Shown one piece after another: positions 22,824 to 33,825 of a stretch of 64,000 bases of DNA. The stretch spans positions 2,800,001-2,864,000 of the forward strand of contig JAMRYE010000013.1 in the NCBI GenBank assembly GCA_024082115.1, in the 5' to 3' direction. Numbering within the stretch: position 1 is the stretch's first letter; every line of letters begins with the position of its first letter. This stretch comes from Rhinocladiella similis (taxonomy: Eukaryota; Ascomycota; Eurotiomycetes; Chaetothyriales; Herpotrichiellaceae). A model generated the notes under the pieces. The model did not search any database, was not told the DNA's origin, and saw only the letters and a list, made by a program, of their open reading frames with translations. The position numbers and the translations under genes were made by a program.

Positions 22824-25800
22824 ATGGCCACCCCGGGCTCCACGTTGATGAGAAAGCAGCTCCTTAATCATGTTGTAGATAGACGTGCGAGAGATACTCC
22901 TGACGCTATCTATGCCGAATACCCAATATCCACAACAGGATACGATGAAGGCTTTCTCCGAGTAACCTATGCAGACTTCGCAAATGCCATCAATGGCCTT
23001 GCCTGGTGGCTGCACAACACGATCGGTCCAGGCAAAGACTTTGAGACACTGGCATACATCGGACCACTCGACATCAGGTACAATGCTCTCCTTCTGGGTG
23101 CAGTCAAAGCAGGCTACAAGGTGAATTCAAAGTGGCTCTTTGCGCATGGCAAGATCATTCCTGATAGATGGTGTTAGGTCTTACTCACGTCACCACGCAA
23201 CAGCATGCCAGCGCACGTCAACCTATTCAACTTGCTAGGCTGCAAGAAACTGGTGGCGCCCAACCCACCCCCTCAGGCGGTAACCACCATAGTCGCCTCA
23301 CATGACATCGCAGTGCTTGAGATACCATCAGTTGCAGATCTTCTGAACCAAGTCTATCCTGAATATGCTTACAAGAAGTCTTTTGACGAGGCGCGCAAAG
23401 ATCCTCTCGTGGTTTTGCATACTTCTGGGACGACAGGCTTGCCGAAACCTATTGTTTGGACTCACGAGTTCGCCGACAGCTGGCTGCACTGGGTCAGCCT
23501 TGATGGGCCTGACGGGTTTCACAATCAGCATGGCTTGTGGTCTCCTGGCAGACTGTTTTTCTTATTTCCTCCGTTCCATGTAAGAAGGTCGAGACTTTGC
23601 TAAAGCACACTGACCTTTTGCAGGCAGCTTCCATGTTCGGATCGATCCTCGGAGCAATCTATCGAGAGACAACCATCATCTTCCCACCCGCTGGATTGAT
23701 TCCATCTGCTCAAGCACTAGTGGATGGGTTGAAACATACCCACGCTACTTGTGCTGCCATTGTCCCCTTGGTAGCCGAAGAACTGTCGAATAAGCCAGAT
23801 CTGTTAGATTTTGTCTCCCAAAAATTGGCCTCAATGTTCTATTCCGGAGGTACTCTCAGTCAAGCCGTGGGCGACAAGATTTCAGAGAAGATGAAATTCT
23901 TCTCAATTATTGGAACTACCGAGACTGGACTGTTTCCAACCATTTACCCAGCCGATCAATGGCCAATGGCGGAATGGAAACACTTTCAGTTTAACCCTGA
24001 TTACAGGTTTGAGTTCCAGAATGTTTCGGAAGGGGAATATGAGGCAGTCATCGCGCGCCATCCTGACGGTGACAAGGAACAACCAGTGTTCAAAGTCTTT
24101 CCAGACCTGAAAGAATATCGAACAGGAGATCTATATGTACCGCATCCGTCAAAGCCGGACCTGTGGCATTACCGTGGAAGGGGAGACGACATAATTGTTT
24201 TCTTGACCGGTGAAAAGGTGCGTACCTTGGAATTTTTGTTCAAAACACCAACCTTGCATCGGAATTCTGTCAATTACTACTGCGTATCTTTGCTCTAAAG
24301 CAAGACTTTCATGCTAATTCATCGTCTCTGCTCATGACAGACGAATCCAACCACGATGGAGCAAATGATCTCCAGTCACCCCAAAGTCAAATCTGTGCTT
24401 GTTCTGGGCTCAATGAGATTCCAAGCAGCACTCTTGGTCGAGCCTGAGGATGCAGAAGATCTATCTGTCGCGGAACGAGCCGGATTCATTGAAGAGATAT
24501 GGCCAACAATCCAAGCCGCCAATGTGGACTGTCCGCGCCACGCCCAGATCAAGAAATCACACATCATGTTTGTCAAGCCAGAGAAGCCTATGCTCCGTAG
24601 CGCCAAGGGTACTATCCAAAGGAGACCTACATTGAACTCATACGAAAAGGAGATTGACGAACTTTACGCCGATGCGGAGAAAGTCTCAGCTCTGGATGTG
24701 GAAGATCTCGACATGTCCAATTTGTCGATCGACTGCAAGGATTACAAGGCCGTCGCTTCCTTCTTGTCAGAGACTCTCAGCAGCTTTATGGATTCCAAGG
24801 ACTTCACAGAAGATGAAAACTTCTTCCTCAGTGGCGTCGATTCATTACAGGCACTTCAAATGACGCGCCGATTGAAAGCCGTGCTCGCCTTGCCGGACCT
24901 CGAAATTAGCACAGTATATGCTAACCCGACCATCAAGTTGCTGACGAAGGCCATATTGAGCCTCGCCGAAGAAGGAAACTCGACAAATACTCTGGAGCAA
25001 TCATCACGAGTCGACAGTATCGAGAACACGATCAACAAGTATACCGCGCTGATTGACGATATCGCGCAAAACGTGACAGAAAATTCTCTTTCCAAACAAG
25101 ATTCAGGCATTGGAATTAGCGGAAGAGTGGTTCTTCTCACTGGCTCTACTGGCGGGATTGGATGCTATATGCTGCACGCGCTGCTTTCGGATTCGTCTGT
25201 GGGACACATATACTGCCTGAACCGAGCGGAGAACCCAGAAGCTCTGCAGCGAGCACGTTCTTCAGCCCGTGGTCTTCCCACAGTCTTCCCAGTCGATCGA
25301 GTGACTTTCTTGACAACAGATCTAGCCAAGCCGCAACTCGGTCTCGGAGAAGAGCTATACTCTCGATTGCAACACACTGCCACCAACATTATCCACAATG
25401 CGTGGCCTGTGAACTTCAACTTGACTCTGCCAACATTTGAACCACATCTTGAGGGAGTCGTCAACCTAGTCAAGCTCGCCGCAGCCACTCCCGGACGTGC
25501 GCATGTCATGTTCATATCCTCTGTTAGTTCGGTCATGGGATCTTCTCAGAATCCCATCGCAGAGGAAATCATCACAGACGCCTCGGCTCCATTGCCGATG
25601 GGATACGGACAAAGCAAGTACGTTGCCGAGCGCATCCTCGGGTATGCCGGATCCAAGTTAGCCAATGTTGATGCCACAGTTGTCCGGGTTGGACAAGTCG
25701 CTGGTCCAGCGTTCGCACCGGGTTCGTGGAACAAATGGGAATGGTTCCCCAGTCTTGTTGTGAGCTCATTGCATTTGGGGATGATCCCTGATTCTTTGGG

Positions 25801-26284
25801 TAAGGGCAGGAATAACCATATCGACTGGGTACCTATCGATGTCCTGGCAGACACACTGGTTGAGTTTTCTCTACAAGGCCCAGGCCAAGAGACACCAGAG
25901 AAAGGTAGGCTGAGGGTGCTTCATCCTCAAAATTCGAGACCAACATCGTGGGATGGTTTGAGACCTAGTGTGATTAAAGCTCTGAACGACGCAATAAATG
26001 GTAAAGGGCGCGCAGAAGAGATCCAAGAGGTGACCTTGAGTACATGGATCGAACGTGTCAGAAAAGATGCAGCTTCACTCGATACAGCGGCCAAGTTGCA
26101 GGACATGTTGCAGTTCAATCCTGCAGTCAAGCTTCTTGATTTCTATCAAGGGCTCCTTGTTGGCGATGAGATGTCTGCGATGGACGGAGATAGGGCTTTG
26201 CAGGCAAGCAAGACATTGAGAGGCCTGGGTGGAATTCAAGCAAACTGGGTGCATAGATGGGTTCACGACTGGGTCAAGGCCTGA
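22824..26284 (+). CDS. NRPS-like carboxylic acid reductase (adenylation-thiolation-reductase)
   Basis: It activates a carboxylic acid with ATP, loads it on a phosphopantetheine arm and reduces it with NADPH to an aldehyde or alcohol. Exons: 22824-23120, 23178-23579, 23624-24217, 24341-26284; introns 57, 44 and 123 bp; 1078 residues. Adenylation domain, about 1-520: A3 HTSGTTGLPKP near 178-190, A5 GTTETG, A7 YRTGDLY, A8 GRGDDII, A10-like SAKGTIQRRP. Thiolation domain, about 540-625: FFLSGVDSLQ with the phosphopantetheine Ser at 599. Reductase domain, about 680-1078, of the extended SDR thioester-reductase type: GSTGGIG near 697-704 and catalytic YGQSK (Tyr853, Lys857). There is no condensation domain. 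Aryl-acid reductases have this layout, but the substrate cannot be read here. Confidence 0.94.
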
Positions 26285-27948
26285 TTTCGTGATTGTTAAG
26301 ACTCGCGTTGTTTGGTTTCGTAAAGAGTAACGGCTGCGGTGAAAGACTGCTAGTCAACGTCTCGTCCAAATCCTGAGATGACCCTCCTACAATCGCGGTG
26401 GATGTGAGTCTTGTAACTGCTGTCGAAAATCCCACCTGTAATGCAAAGCATTGGAGATAATTTGCGCCATCCAAATTAGGTATAGCGGCAGATGCCGCAC
26501 AGAGAACGTCTTCAAGAAGCCTGACGAGCCTTGATTTAACGAAAAAACATCTTGAACAGCTGGTGGCGAGGGACCCCAAATGACCCCCTACTCCTTCATC
26601 TCAGCAGACCACTGGGATGCTATTCGGGAGTCTTTCGCAAACTCAGTCCGGTCGTAACGAGGTACGCGAGATACGAAGTACCTTCGGGGCGACGTCGAGC
26701 CCAGATTCAGGCGCTGATTATCATGCAATTTTTGGGTGTCACGAAACGCAAAATCAAAATCCATATCAGCGACAGTACAATACAAACGACAAATCCCGCG
26801 GAGAATGCAAAGTACATAAAGACTTGAGCCCAAAGGCCAACGACAGCCTTATCACTGCAAGGGAGTCCAGCAGCTGATAAGAAGGATCCACCTCCGAGAC
26901 TCTCTTACTGTACACCAAGATGCACGTGCAAAAGATAAGCCTCACCCAACCACATCCTCACCACTTTCGCTACCTTGTGCGACTTCGACCCTTGGGCCGT
27001 CCATCAGGGTGGCCCTAGGCCTTGGGATCCTGTCTCTCGTGGGCTGTCTTTCCATGGCCGGCATCAGCATCAGCATCAGCACCAAGCCAGAAACTGCCCA
27101 TCATACAACCAATACATCTTCCCCTGGCCTCGCATCTGAGATAGATCTACTAGCCGCTCTTACTGCCCACCTGCGTGCGTCCAAGCAGACGGTCGCGAAT
27201 ATTACTGCACCTCCCCTCGAAACAGGCAAGACCACGTCGTTCCTGAAGCAGTAATACCCACAAAGGCCAGCGAGATCACCTGGTGAAGAGTACACACCTG
27301 CATACCACATTGTAGTGGCCACATGGGCCCAGGCCTCTCTGAAGGCAGAGATTACGACAAAAGCAATATCCGTACCGCGCATTCATTCTTGCACAGCAAC
27401 TTCCGAGGACACAGATTGAACAGATTCGACAGTTGATATTTGTCCAGGTATTCGAATACCATATCGCAGCACAAATAGTTCGCCTCGGAACTCACAGAAG
27501 ATCAACTGGGGCTTGTCAAGGAGCATCTGGACCCATATTTTGCACCGTTATCAGTAACGCCCTGGCCCCAGTCAGAAGGTGGCTTGTGTTTAACTGTCGT
27601 TGATTCGTTCCTTAGACTTCAATCTTTGGAAGCAGACCTGCCGCGGATTTGCTGGTCCAATACATGTTCAGTCTCACAGCGAACGTGGACTGCGTCCCCG
27701 GAGAAAGCATACGAACGTCATATCAGTCGCAAGCCTGTGATCAGCGACGGTAAGGGGTCGTGGACGAGGCGTGCCAGCCTTCATATATGTACTCCTTCTC
27801 GATCTCTTTTTTATTACAAACAGTCAGTACACATCGTCCATTCGGCATCCTTCCAAAAACGGTCAGCATCGACCTATATTTCCAAAACACCATCTCCGGG
27901 TGACTATTCCAGTGCGAATACACTTGGTCCGTTCGGTATCCTTTCATC
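26285..27948. other. 1.7-kb region between the NRPS-like gene and the nitrate transporter gene
   Basis: No gene is recognised. An 81-codon plus-strand frame (27009-27254) begins with a hydrophobic stretch, and a GCATCA microsatellite lies at 27061-27078. Separate short frames around 27480-27780 show no domain. An AGATAAG sequence near 26931 and TTATCAG near 27549 are possible GATA-factor sites for the transporter promoter, but such short sites occur often by chance. Confidence 0.4.
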
Positions 27949-29633
27949 ATGCGCCTCGCTACACTGTACCAGGCCCCGGAGGTCAACCCTATCACCCACA
28001 AGGCTCGGTCCATTCCTTTCTTGAACATCGTCAACGTCTATGGTCGAATGTTTTTCTTCTCATGGTTCGGCTTCTTCGTGGCTTTCTGGAGTTGGTATGC
28101 GTTCCCACCGTTGGTAAGTCAGACTCGATCATCTCCATCAATGCCGATTTGTTTCGGGTTGATACTAACACATCATAAGTTGCACGATACCATCCAAAAA
28201 GACCTCCACTTGACCAAGACCGACGTGTCCAATTCTAACATCATCGCCCTTTGCGCAACACTATTAGTGCGTCTCATTGCCGGACCCTGCTGCGATAGAT
28301 ACGGCCCTCGATACACATTTGCCGGATGTCTCCTCATTGGTGCTATACCTACCTTCCTGTCAGGGACCGCGTATAACAAAGGTCAACTCTTCGCCTTGCG
28401 ATTCTTCATCGGCATTCTCGGTGGCAGCTTCGTGCCGTGCCAAGTATGGTCGACAGGATTCTTTGACAAGAACGTCGTCGGGACAGCCAACGCCATTGCC
28501 GCCGGCTGGGGTAACGCCGGCGGTGGCGTCACGTACTTGTGAGTTGTCACGCACCATTCCCTTGCTGCTGATACACTAACAAATCAAATCACAGCTTGAT
28601 GCCATCCATCTACGACTCCCTACTTGACCGAGGCTTGACGCCTCACACCGCATGGCGTGTCGCCTTTGTCGTCCCTGGCATCGTCATCGTTTTCACCGCT
28701 CTCTGCATCCTCTTCCTCTGCCAAGACACACCCAACGGCAAATGGAGCGAGCGACACAACATCGCCCAAGTCAACCTCGCAGCTCACGGCATCCAAACTA
28801 CGCTGGTCGACGCACCAAGAGCCGGCATCATGGACAAGCCCATTTCCTCGACCGGCGCTGCTTCACCCCCATCATCCGACCTCGAGACCCGCGAGAAGGT
28901 GCAATTCGACGCCACCGGCGAACGCAAGACGTCCCAGTTCGCGGACCGCGAAGCACAAATGACGGAGCAGCAAATGCTCGATACGGCGCGCGGCGAAATC
29001 GTCGTCAAGCCCACGCCCAAGGAAATCGTGTCCGTCATGTTCTCGCCCCAGACGTTGGTGCTGGCGTTTTGCTACTTCTGCAGCTTCGGCGGCGAGTTGG
29101 CCATCAACAGTATCCTGGGCAGCTATTATCAAAAGAACTTCAAGTCACTGGGCCAGACGACATCGGGCCAGTGGGCAGCCATGTTCGGTCTGCTGAACAT
29201 CGTGTTCCGGCCCCTGGGTGGCATCATTGCAGATGTGCTGTTCAAGAAGACCCAGAGTGTCTGGGTCAAGAAGGTCTGGATCCACGTGCTCGGAGTCGTC
29301 ACGGGGGTCTTCTTGATCGTCATCGGCGTGTTGGATCCGCACGACCAGAGCACCATGTTCGGATTGATCGCTGGCATGGCCTTCTTTCTTGAAGGTGGCA
29401 ACGGCGCCAACTTCGCCTTGGTCCCCCATGTCATTCCGTCCGCCAACGGGGTGGTGAGCGGCATGGCCGGCGCGATGGGCAATTTCGGCGGAGTCATCTT
29501 CGCGATCGTCTTCAGATACCATCCAAACAGTTACGCGACATCGTTTTGGATCATTGGTGCCATTACGATTTCCTTGAACGTGGCGCTGTGTTGGATCCCT
29601 CCGGTTTCCAAGAAGCAAATTGGTGGGCGGTAA
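27949..29633 (+). CDS. Nitrate/nitrite transporter, CrnA/NrtA type (NNP family, MFS)
   Basis: A proton-coupled nitrate importer of the plasma membrane. Exons: 27949-28113, 28180-28538, 28595-29633; introns 66 and 56 bp; 520 residues. Twelve hydrophobic segments are expected. The two NNP signatures are AGWGNAGGG and AGAMGNFGG. Two substrate-binding arginines typical of CrnA sit in ATLLVRLIAGP and NIVFRPLGGIIAD, and NGANFALVPHV is also typical. The long, charged central loop (about residues 225-330) with QMTEQQML is usual for fungal members and is a site of phosphorylation and regulation in relatives. The fungal nitrate and nitrite reductase genes usually clustered with it are not in this window. 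It is convergent with a dehydrogenase gene 100 bp away. Confidence 0.93.
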
Positions 29634-29732
29634 ACACTACCCACCACTCACTTAGATACCTGGTCACTTGGACGTAGAGCTTGAATACAATAGATCTCAT
29701 TTTGTCGGACCCGAAGCTTCAACCTTCAACCT

Positions 29733-30929
29733 TCAACCCAACGAAGGTTTCAGGACAATGTACCCATCACTCCCTACCCTTTCTGCCTCATCAAACGCCG
29801 CTTCCCACTCTTCCAACCCAAACACACCCGAACACTTTGCCCCCATCGGCTCACACTCTCCTTCCTTGTACACCTTGACAAGACCCATTTCAACCAAATT
29901 GACCATCTTCTTGACATCGACCGCCTCAAACATCCACTTCCCCCTGATGGTGATTCCCCAATGCATGATCCTCCCATGAGGCAGGGCCACATCGCCCGCA
30001 ATGCCACCCATCAAGACACACCTCCCACCCTTTTTCAAAGCCATTATTCCGGCCTTGATATGCCCCGACCCCGCTGCAGCGGGAGGACTCGTGTCAAAGA
30101 AGACATCCGCACCACCTGTCTCTGCCGTCGCTTTTTCCAAAGCCTCCAAATCCATCTCATACTCGCCTGTGAGTTTCACACACATGACCCTCGCGCCATT
30201 CGCGCCATTCGCGCCAACAGCAGCACTCTTGACCTTGTCGAGAACAGAGCTGTTTCGACCCATGGCAACCACCTTTCCCGCACCCAGACTCAACGCAACG
30301 TGCACGGCCGCACTGCCGAAACTGCCCGTCGCCGGACTCACAATGACAGTCTCCCCGGGCTTGACATCGACACAACCCGGTCCCATCCCACCGTACGGAA
30401 CCATCAGTTTGGGAATGTACATTAGATCTTCCACGCGGTATCCCAACTCACCAAACAACTTGGTCTCGTTGAGCCGGTGGCAATTCTCGAGCGGCCAGCG
30501 CACGTACTCTGCGTACGTCCCGTCGCGCCACGCCTGAGACATGAGGCGCTTGCTCGCGGGGCCGAAGCCGTCGTGGATGGCGGAGAGGAAGGTGCTGTTG
30601 GCGCATCCGTCGGGGTCGTCGCGGCCCGAGATCGTAATGTCCAAGAGACACAGGTCGCCGGGGCGGAGGGTGGTTGCGTCAGGGCCCAGAGCGACGACGC
30701 GGCCGATGGCACTGGATCCCAGTGTCAGTGGCGTCGGGTAGGGGTAGGTCCTCGTGCCGTTGTAGATGTCTTTGGTGTAGGAGATGACGTTGGCGGCTTC
30801 GATCTTGAGAAGCGCGCTGCCTGGTGTGGGTTGCGGAGTAGGGATGCTATGGACGCTAGGACGGGAGGCGTATGTCTCTTGTCTGAGGGCGAGGTGGGTT
30901 GGTGGTGGTGGCATCGTTGGGGGAAGCAT
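29733..30929 (-). CDS. Zinc-type alcohol dehydrogenase-like protein (MDR superfamily)
   Basis: An NAD(P)H-dependent medium-chain dehydrogenase/reductase of unknown substrate. It is a single exon; the ATG at 30929 gives 398 residues (the frame is open farther upstream, but that part is promoter-like). A GroES-like N-terminal half ends near residue 150. The Rossmann half begins at VKPGETVIVSPATGSFGSAA, where the motif is SPATGSFGSA rather than the common GxGxxG. GGRCVLMGGIAGDVALPHGR follows. The four-cysteine structural zinc loop of classical alcohol dehydrogenases is not seen, and the usual CxxD/HE zinc ligands are not evident, so it may be a zinc-independent member. It is convergent with the nitrate transporter gene. 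Confidence 0.85.
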   Translation of the reverse strand: MLPPTMPPPPTHLALRQETYASRPSVHSIPTPQPTPGSALLKIEAANVISYTKDIYNGTRTYPYPTPLTLGSSAIGRVVALGPDATTLRPGDLCLLDITISGRDDPDGCANSTFLSAIHDGFGPASKRLMSQAWRDGTYAEYVRWPLENCHRLNETKLFGELGYRVEDLMYIPKLMVPYGGMGPGCVDVKPGETVIVSPATGSFGSAAVHVALSLGAGKVVAMGRNSSVLDKVKSAAVGANGANGARVMCVKLTGEYEMDLEALEKATAETGGADVFFDTSPPAAAGSGHIKAGIMALKKGGRCVLMGGIAGDVALPHGRIMHWGITIRGKWMFEAVDVKKMVNLVEMGLVKVYKEGECEPMGAKCSGVFGLEEWEAAFDEAERVGSDGYIVLKPSLG

Positions 30930-31911
30930 GGCGTGTGTGTACGTGTATGAGTGTGTGCGTATTGTATCTGATTCTTTGAAGAATTTGCAAAGGCCGGTAG
31001 GGCACGAGTACAAAGACGCAGCTAGAGAGGCAGATAGATAGATAGGTAGAAAGGTAGAAGGAGAGTAACTCATATCATTTCATCCCAGAGGTCTTGGTCC
31101 CTTTACATATGCCCGGCCTACCCATTCAACCTCCTCTTTACGGTGTAACACAGGTGAAATCATCATGCACCTGCACCTTCACCCTCAACTCACCGGAGAA
31201 AGAACTGCAAAAGTCTCTGTATCTCCGGAGGCCTTCAAACAGGGTTCAAATCGCACTTGTATACCAACAACACATCCTAACCACCATCTCACACGATATA
31301 GAGGAGGCGCTAGACCCAAATTAAAGAAAAGGGCTTAGCGTGTCCATGTTGGCTTCAAAGGTAAGTTTCCTTTGTGTCCCGGGCCATCGATGCTTAAGTC
31401 CGACTCACCGGCCAAGCTGACAGTTGGAACCCTTGGAACCGTTGGGACCGTTGGGACCCATGAACCCTTGCTCACTGTTGGATTGAAAACTCAGGACGGG
31501 GGTGAGGAAAGAAATGGAGGAATGGATTCTGCCGACTCCATATCAACCTGCCGGAGTTGGAACTACAACAAGAACACAACCAAGGGGGGGGCCTAAGGAG
31601 AGTTCATCAGATAATGCAGAGTGCTTCGACTTGTTTTGTATATTCTCAATCATCATGGACCAAGTGAAAAGTCGCAGATACAGCGGTACGTTTTTGCATT
31701 CCCTCTCTCCCAACCCTCGCCGTACTTGCTGCGCTTCGTTTCGCTTCGTTTCGCTTCAAATCAGCCGCAATGTACTCCGTAGCTAGGTATGTCTGTGTGT
31801 CATATTCAAGCTTCAAATGTTCAAACTTCCAAACCTCAAAGACACAAGAACACGGACTGCCCGTCCGGTGACCAGCTGCCTGACATCAACAAACATCAAA
31901 CTCACTCCCCG
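30930..31911. other. Intergenic region, tandem repeats, no gene seen
   Basis: It includes the dehydrogenase promoter, four 9-bp repeat units at 31423-31458, a CTTCGTTTCG repeat at about 31733-31757, and a GTACTCCGTA motif at 31772-31781. Coding frames here are low-complexity. Confidence 0.45.
31423..31458 (+). repeat. Four tandem 9-bp units
   Basis: Units GTTGGAACC, CTTGGAACC, GTTGGGACC and GTTGGGACC follow each other without gaps. The function is unknown; it is probably a simple minisatellite. Confidence 0.7.
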
Positions 31912-33825
31912 TCACGTTCTTCTTCTCAGTATTCTCGGCTTAGCATGCGCCGTCCCCTGTTCACGACCCACGGGAACAATGGTCTGTTTTGCGGCCTCTT
32001 CCAGAAACCCCGCCATCTCCTTCTCGGTGCTCTCCCCCATGACGTTCGAAAGCAATGCGCTCGCCGCCGTAGGTACTGGAATCCCTAGACTGGCCCGTCT
32101 CTTTGGCGCAGGTGTCCCGTTGACATTTCCGACATTCATCTTCCTCAGCCGGCGCACCTTCCTGAATTGCTTCTTCTCTTCTTCGAGAGTCTCGTCGTTC
32201 TCCTTGTTCTCCTCTGCATTCTGCTCAGTCTGGTTCATCGCATCCTTTGAACCATCAAGCCCGTTCGTATTCTCGATCGCCAGGCATAAGTTCTCCCCCT
32301 GCGCATCTGCATCGTCTCCCATCTCATCCAGACTGCTATTAAACACCTCCTCTCCGTCTTCGAACCTCGCGATCGTATTGTCCCAGCTCACCACTTTGGT
32401 CTTTTTCCTCTTCTTCCTTTCTACACCATCCTGTTTCTGTGCCTGTGTCGGTCGTACTTGTCCAGCCTGCGCCTTCTGTTCGGCTGCCAATTGAATCAGT
32501 TTAAGCTGAACATTGATCGCGTCGGCTTTGTTTCTCTTCGTGTTTGCTCTGGTCGTCATCGCTAGTGACTGAGTCTCACGTTGTGTTGCGATGAATTCGG
32601 TCCCGTTCAGCCTCTTCAGCGAGATGTTACTTGGAACCGTGGTTATGGGCTTCTGTGGCCGTGGGAGTCGAGTGGTGAGTCTTGAACTCCGTCGTGGAGA
32701 GGTTACGTTGGGCTCCGCATCTTGATCAGCTCGAAGCGCTGGAGTCTCATCCAACGTGTTAGATATGGGTAGAATGGGTTCTTGTATATCTTCGATGTGG
32801 CATGCTGTTGGGACATTGGAGGACGCAGGTTCATCTGAGCCTGTGTTGTCCATATCGTCTCGCGGCGATGATTCCTGGTCTTGGGACATTGCCTCCGCTT
32901 GTTTTTTCGCTGCTTTCTGTGCACGAGCGCGAGTAAGGAACTCGTATAGGTATGCTGTATCGTCGTGGTCTGTAGATGTTGAAAGAAGTTGGGTTGCTGT
33001 TTGCGAAGTGTTTGACAAGCACTCAGCCTCGCACTCTTGGGTTTGCTGTGCCGGACCTGGAATTTCATCTAAACCAATCGAACTCGCCATAGACTCCTCA
33101 ATCGCAGCGATTCCTTCGGGGTGCAACGTGGCTGTAGGATTCTTCTCTTCACCCTGTGTAGGAGAGTCGACACTGTCTAAGACGTCGCGTGAAAGACCAC
33201 ACTCGTCTCGTTCTTGTTGAGACCGAACCGCGGCAACTGCACCAGCCATTTCAATGTGCTTAGAACCATTATTCACCAGCTCGGCTCTCATCACATCAGA
33301 CCCTCCACGATCCACGTCCACCTCTTCAGCTGTCTCGTCCGGGGAATGACCATCGTCTTCACATCGCTGCTCAATATTAACTGCCACAAACCCGGCAGCA
33401 GCATGTGCCGCCTTTCGTTTCGGACTATTCACTCCCGTGCCATCTTCCCATTTCGACGGCAGGTACTGTATCGTATTTTCTTTGTCTTCCTCCTGAAGTG
33501 TAACTTTCAACCTCTTCACAACCCTGCCATTCACATTCCTACCTAATTGCCTTCTCCACCCATCGCCAACATTCGCCATGACCTCTCCAAGTGGCACGCG
33601 CTTCCATATCTTCTGCACATCGTTCCGGGGTACATAGGGTGTGAGGGGTCGTCGCTCCCAAGCTCGAGGCAATGACTTGATGCGCTGTGGTGTGAATGTG
33701 TAGGTTGATCGCTTCAATGATCGCGAGGGGCTCGCACTCGAGCTCCTTTCCGTCGGACTTGAAGAGGGAATGAAAGGCGTGGGTTCGAGGGACCGATGAC
33801 GGCGCGTGGGTGTCGGCGTCGTCAT
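31912..33825 (-). CDS. Hypothetical basic, nuclear-looking protein
   Basis: A single exon encodes 637 residues. I do not recognise the family. The N-terminus is Ser/Thr/Pro/Arg-rich with many (S/T)P sites (MTTPTPTRRHRSLEPTPF), followed by a short conserved-looking block around YVPRNDVQKIWKRVPLGEVM and WRRQLGRNVNGRVVKRLK. Acidic and Gln/Glu-rich stretches fill the middle. Lys/Arg clusters such as ERKKRKKTK and KVRRLRKMN near the C-terminus look like nuclear localisation signals. The (S/T)P density would fit control by cyclin-dependent or MAP kinases. It lies in tandem upstream of nothing obviously related; the Medusa-like gene follows on the same strand. Confidence 0.75.
   Translation of the reverse strand: MTTPTPTRRHRSLEPTPFIPSSSPTERSSSASPSRSLKRSTYTFTPQRIKSLPRAWERRPLTPYVPRNDVQKIWKRVPLGEVMANVGDGWRRQLGRNVNGRVVKRLKVTLQEEDKENTIQYLPSKWEDGTGVNSPKRKAAHAAAGFVAVNIEQRCEDDGHSPDETAEEVDVDRGGSDVMRAELVNNGSKHIEMAGAVAAVRSQQERDECGLSRDVLDSVDSPTQGEEKNPTATLHPEGIAAIEESMASSIGLDEIPGPAQQTQECEAECLSNTSQTATQLLSTSTDHDDTAYLYEFLTRARAQKAAKKQAEAMSQDQESSPRDDMDNTGSDEPASSNVPTACHIEDIQEPILPISNTLDETPALRADQDAEPNVTSPRRSSRLTTRLPRPQKPITTVPSNISLKRLNGTEFIATQRETQSLAMTTRANTKRNKADAINVQLKLIQLAAEQKAQAGQVRPTQAQKQDGVERKKRKKTKVVSWDNTIARFEDGEEVFNSSLDEMGDDADAQGENLCLAIENTNGLDGSKDAMNQTEQNAEENKENDETLEEEKKQFRKVRRLRKMNVGNVNGTPAPKRRASLGIPVPTAASALLSNVMGESTEKEMAGFLEEAAKQTIVPVGREQGTAHAKPRILRRRT

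Noticed and set aside
28652..29618. Long frames of 246 codons (plus, 28652-29392) and 157 codons (minus, 29145-29618) over the nitrate transporter
   Set aside because: Arg/His-rich shadow frames of the GC-rich transporter exon.
30477..30950. 157-codon plus-strand frame opposite the dehydrogenase
   Set aside because: Antisense shadow of the MDR dehydrogenase coding region.
31230..31262. GGTTCAAATC, like a tRNA B box
   Set aside because: No A box or pairing acceptor arms were found around it; probably chance.
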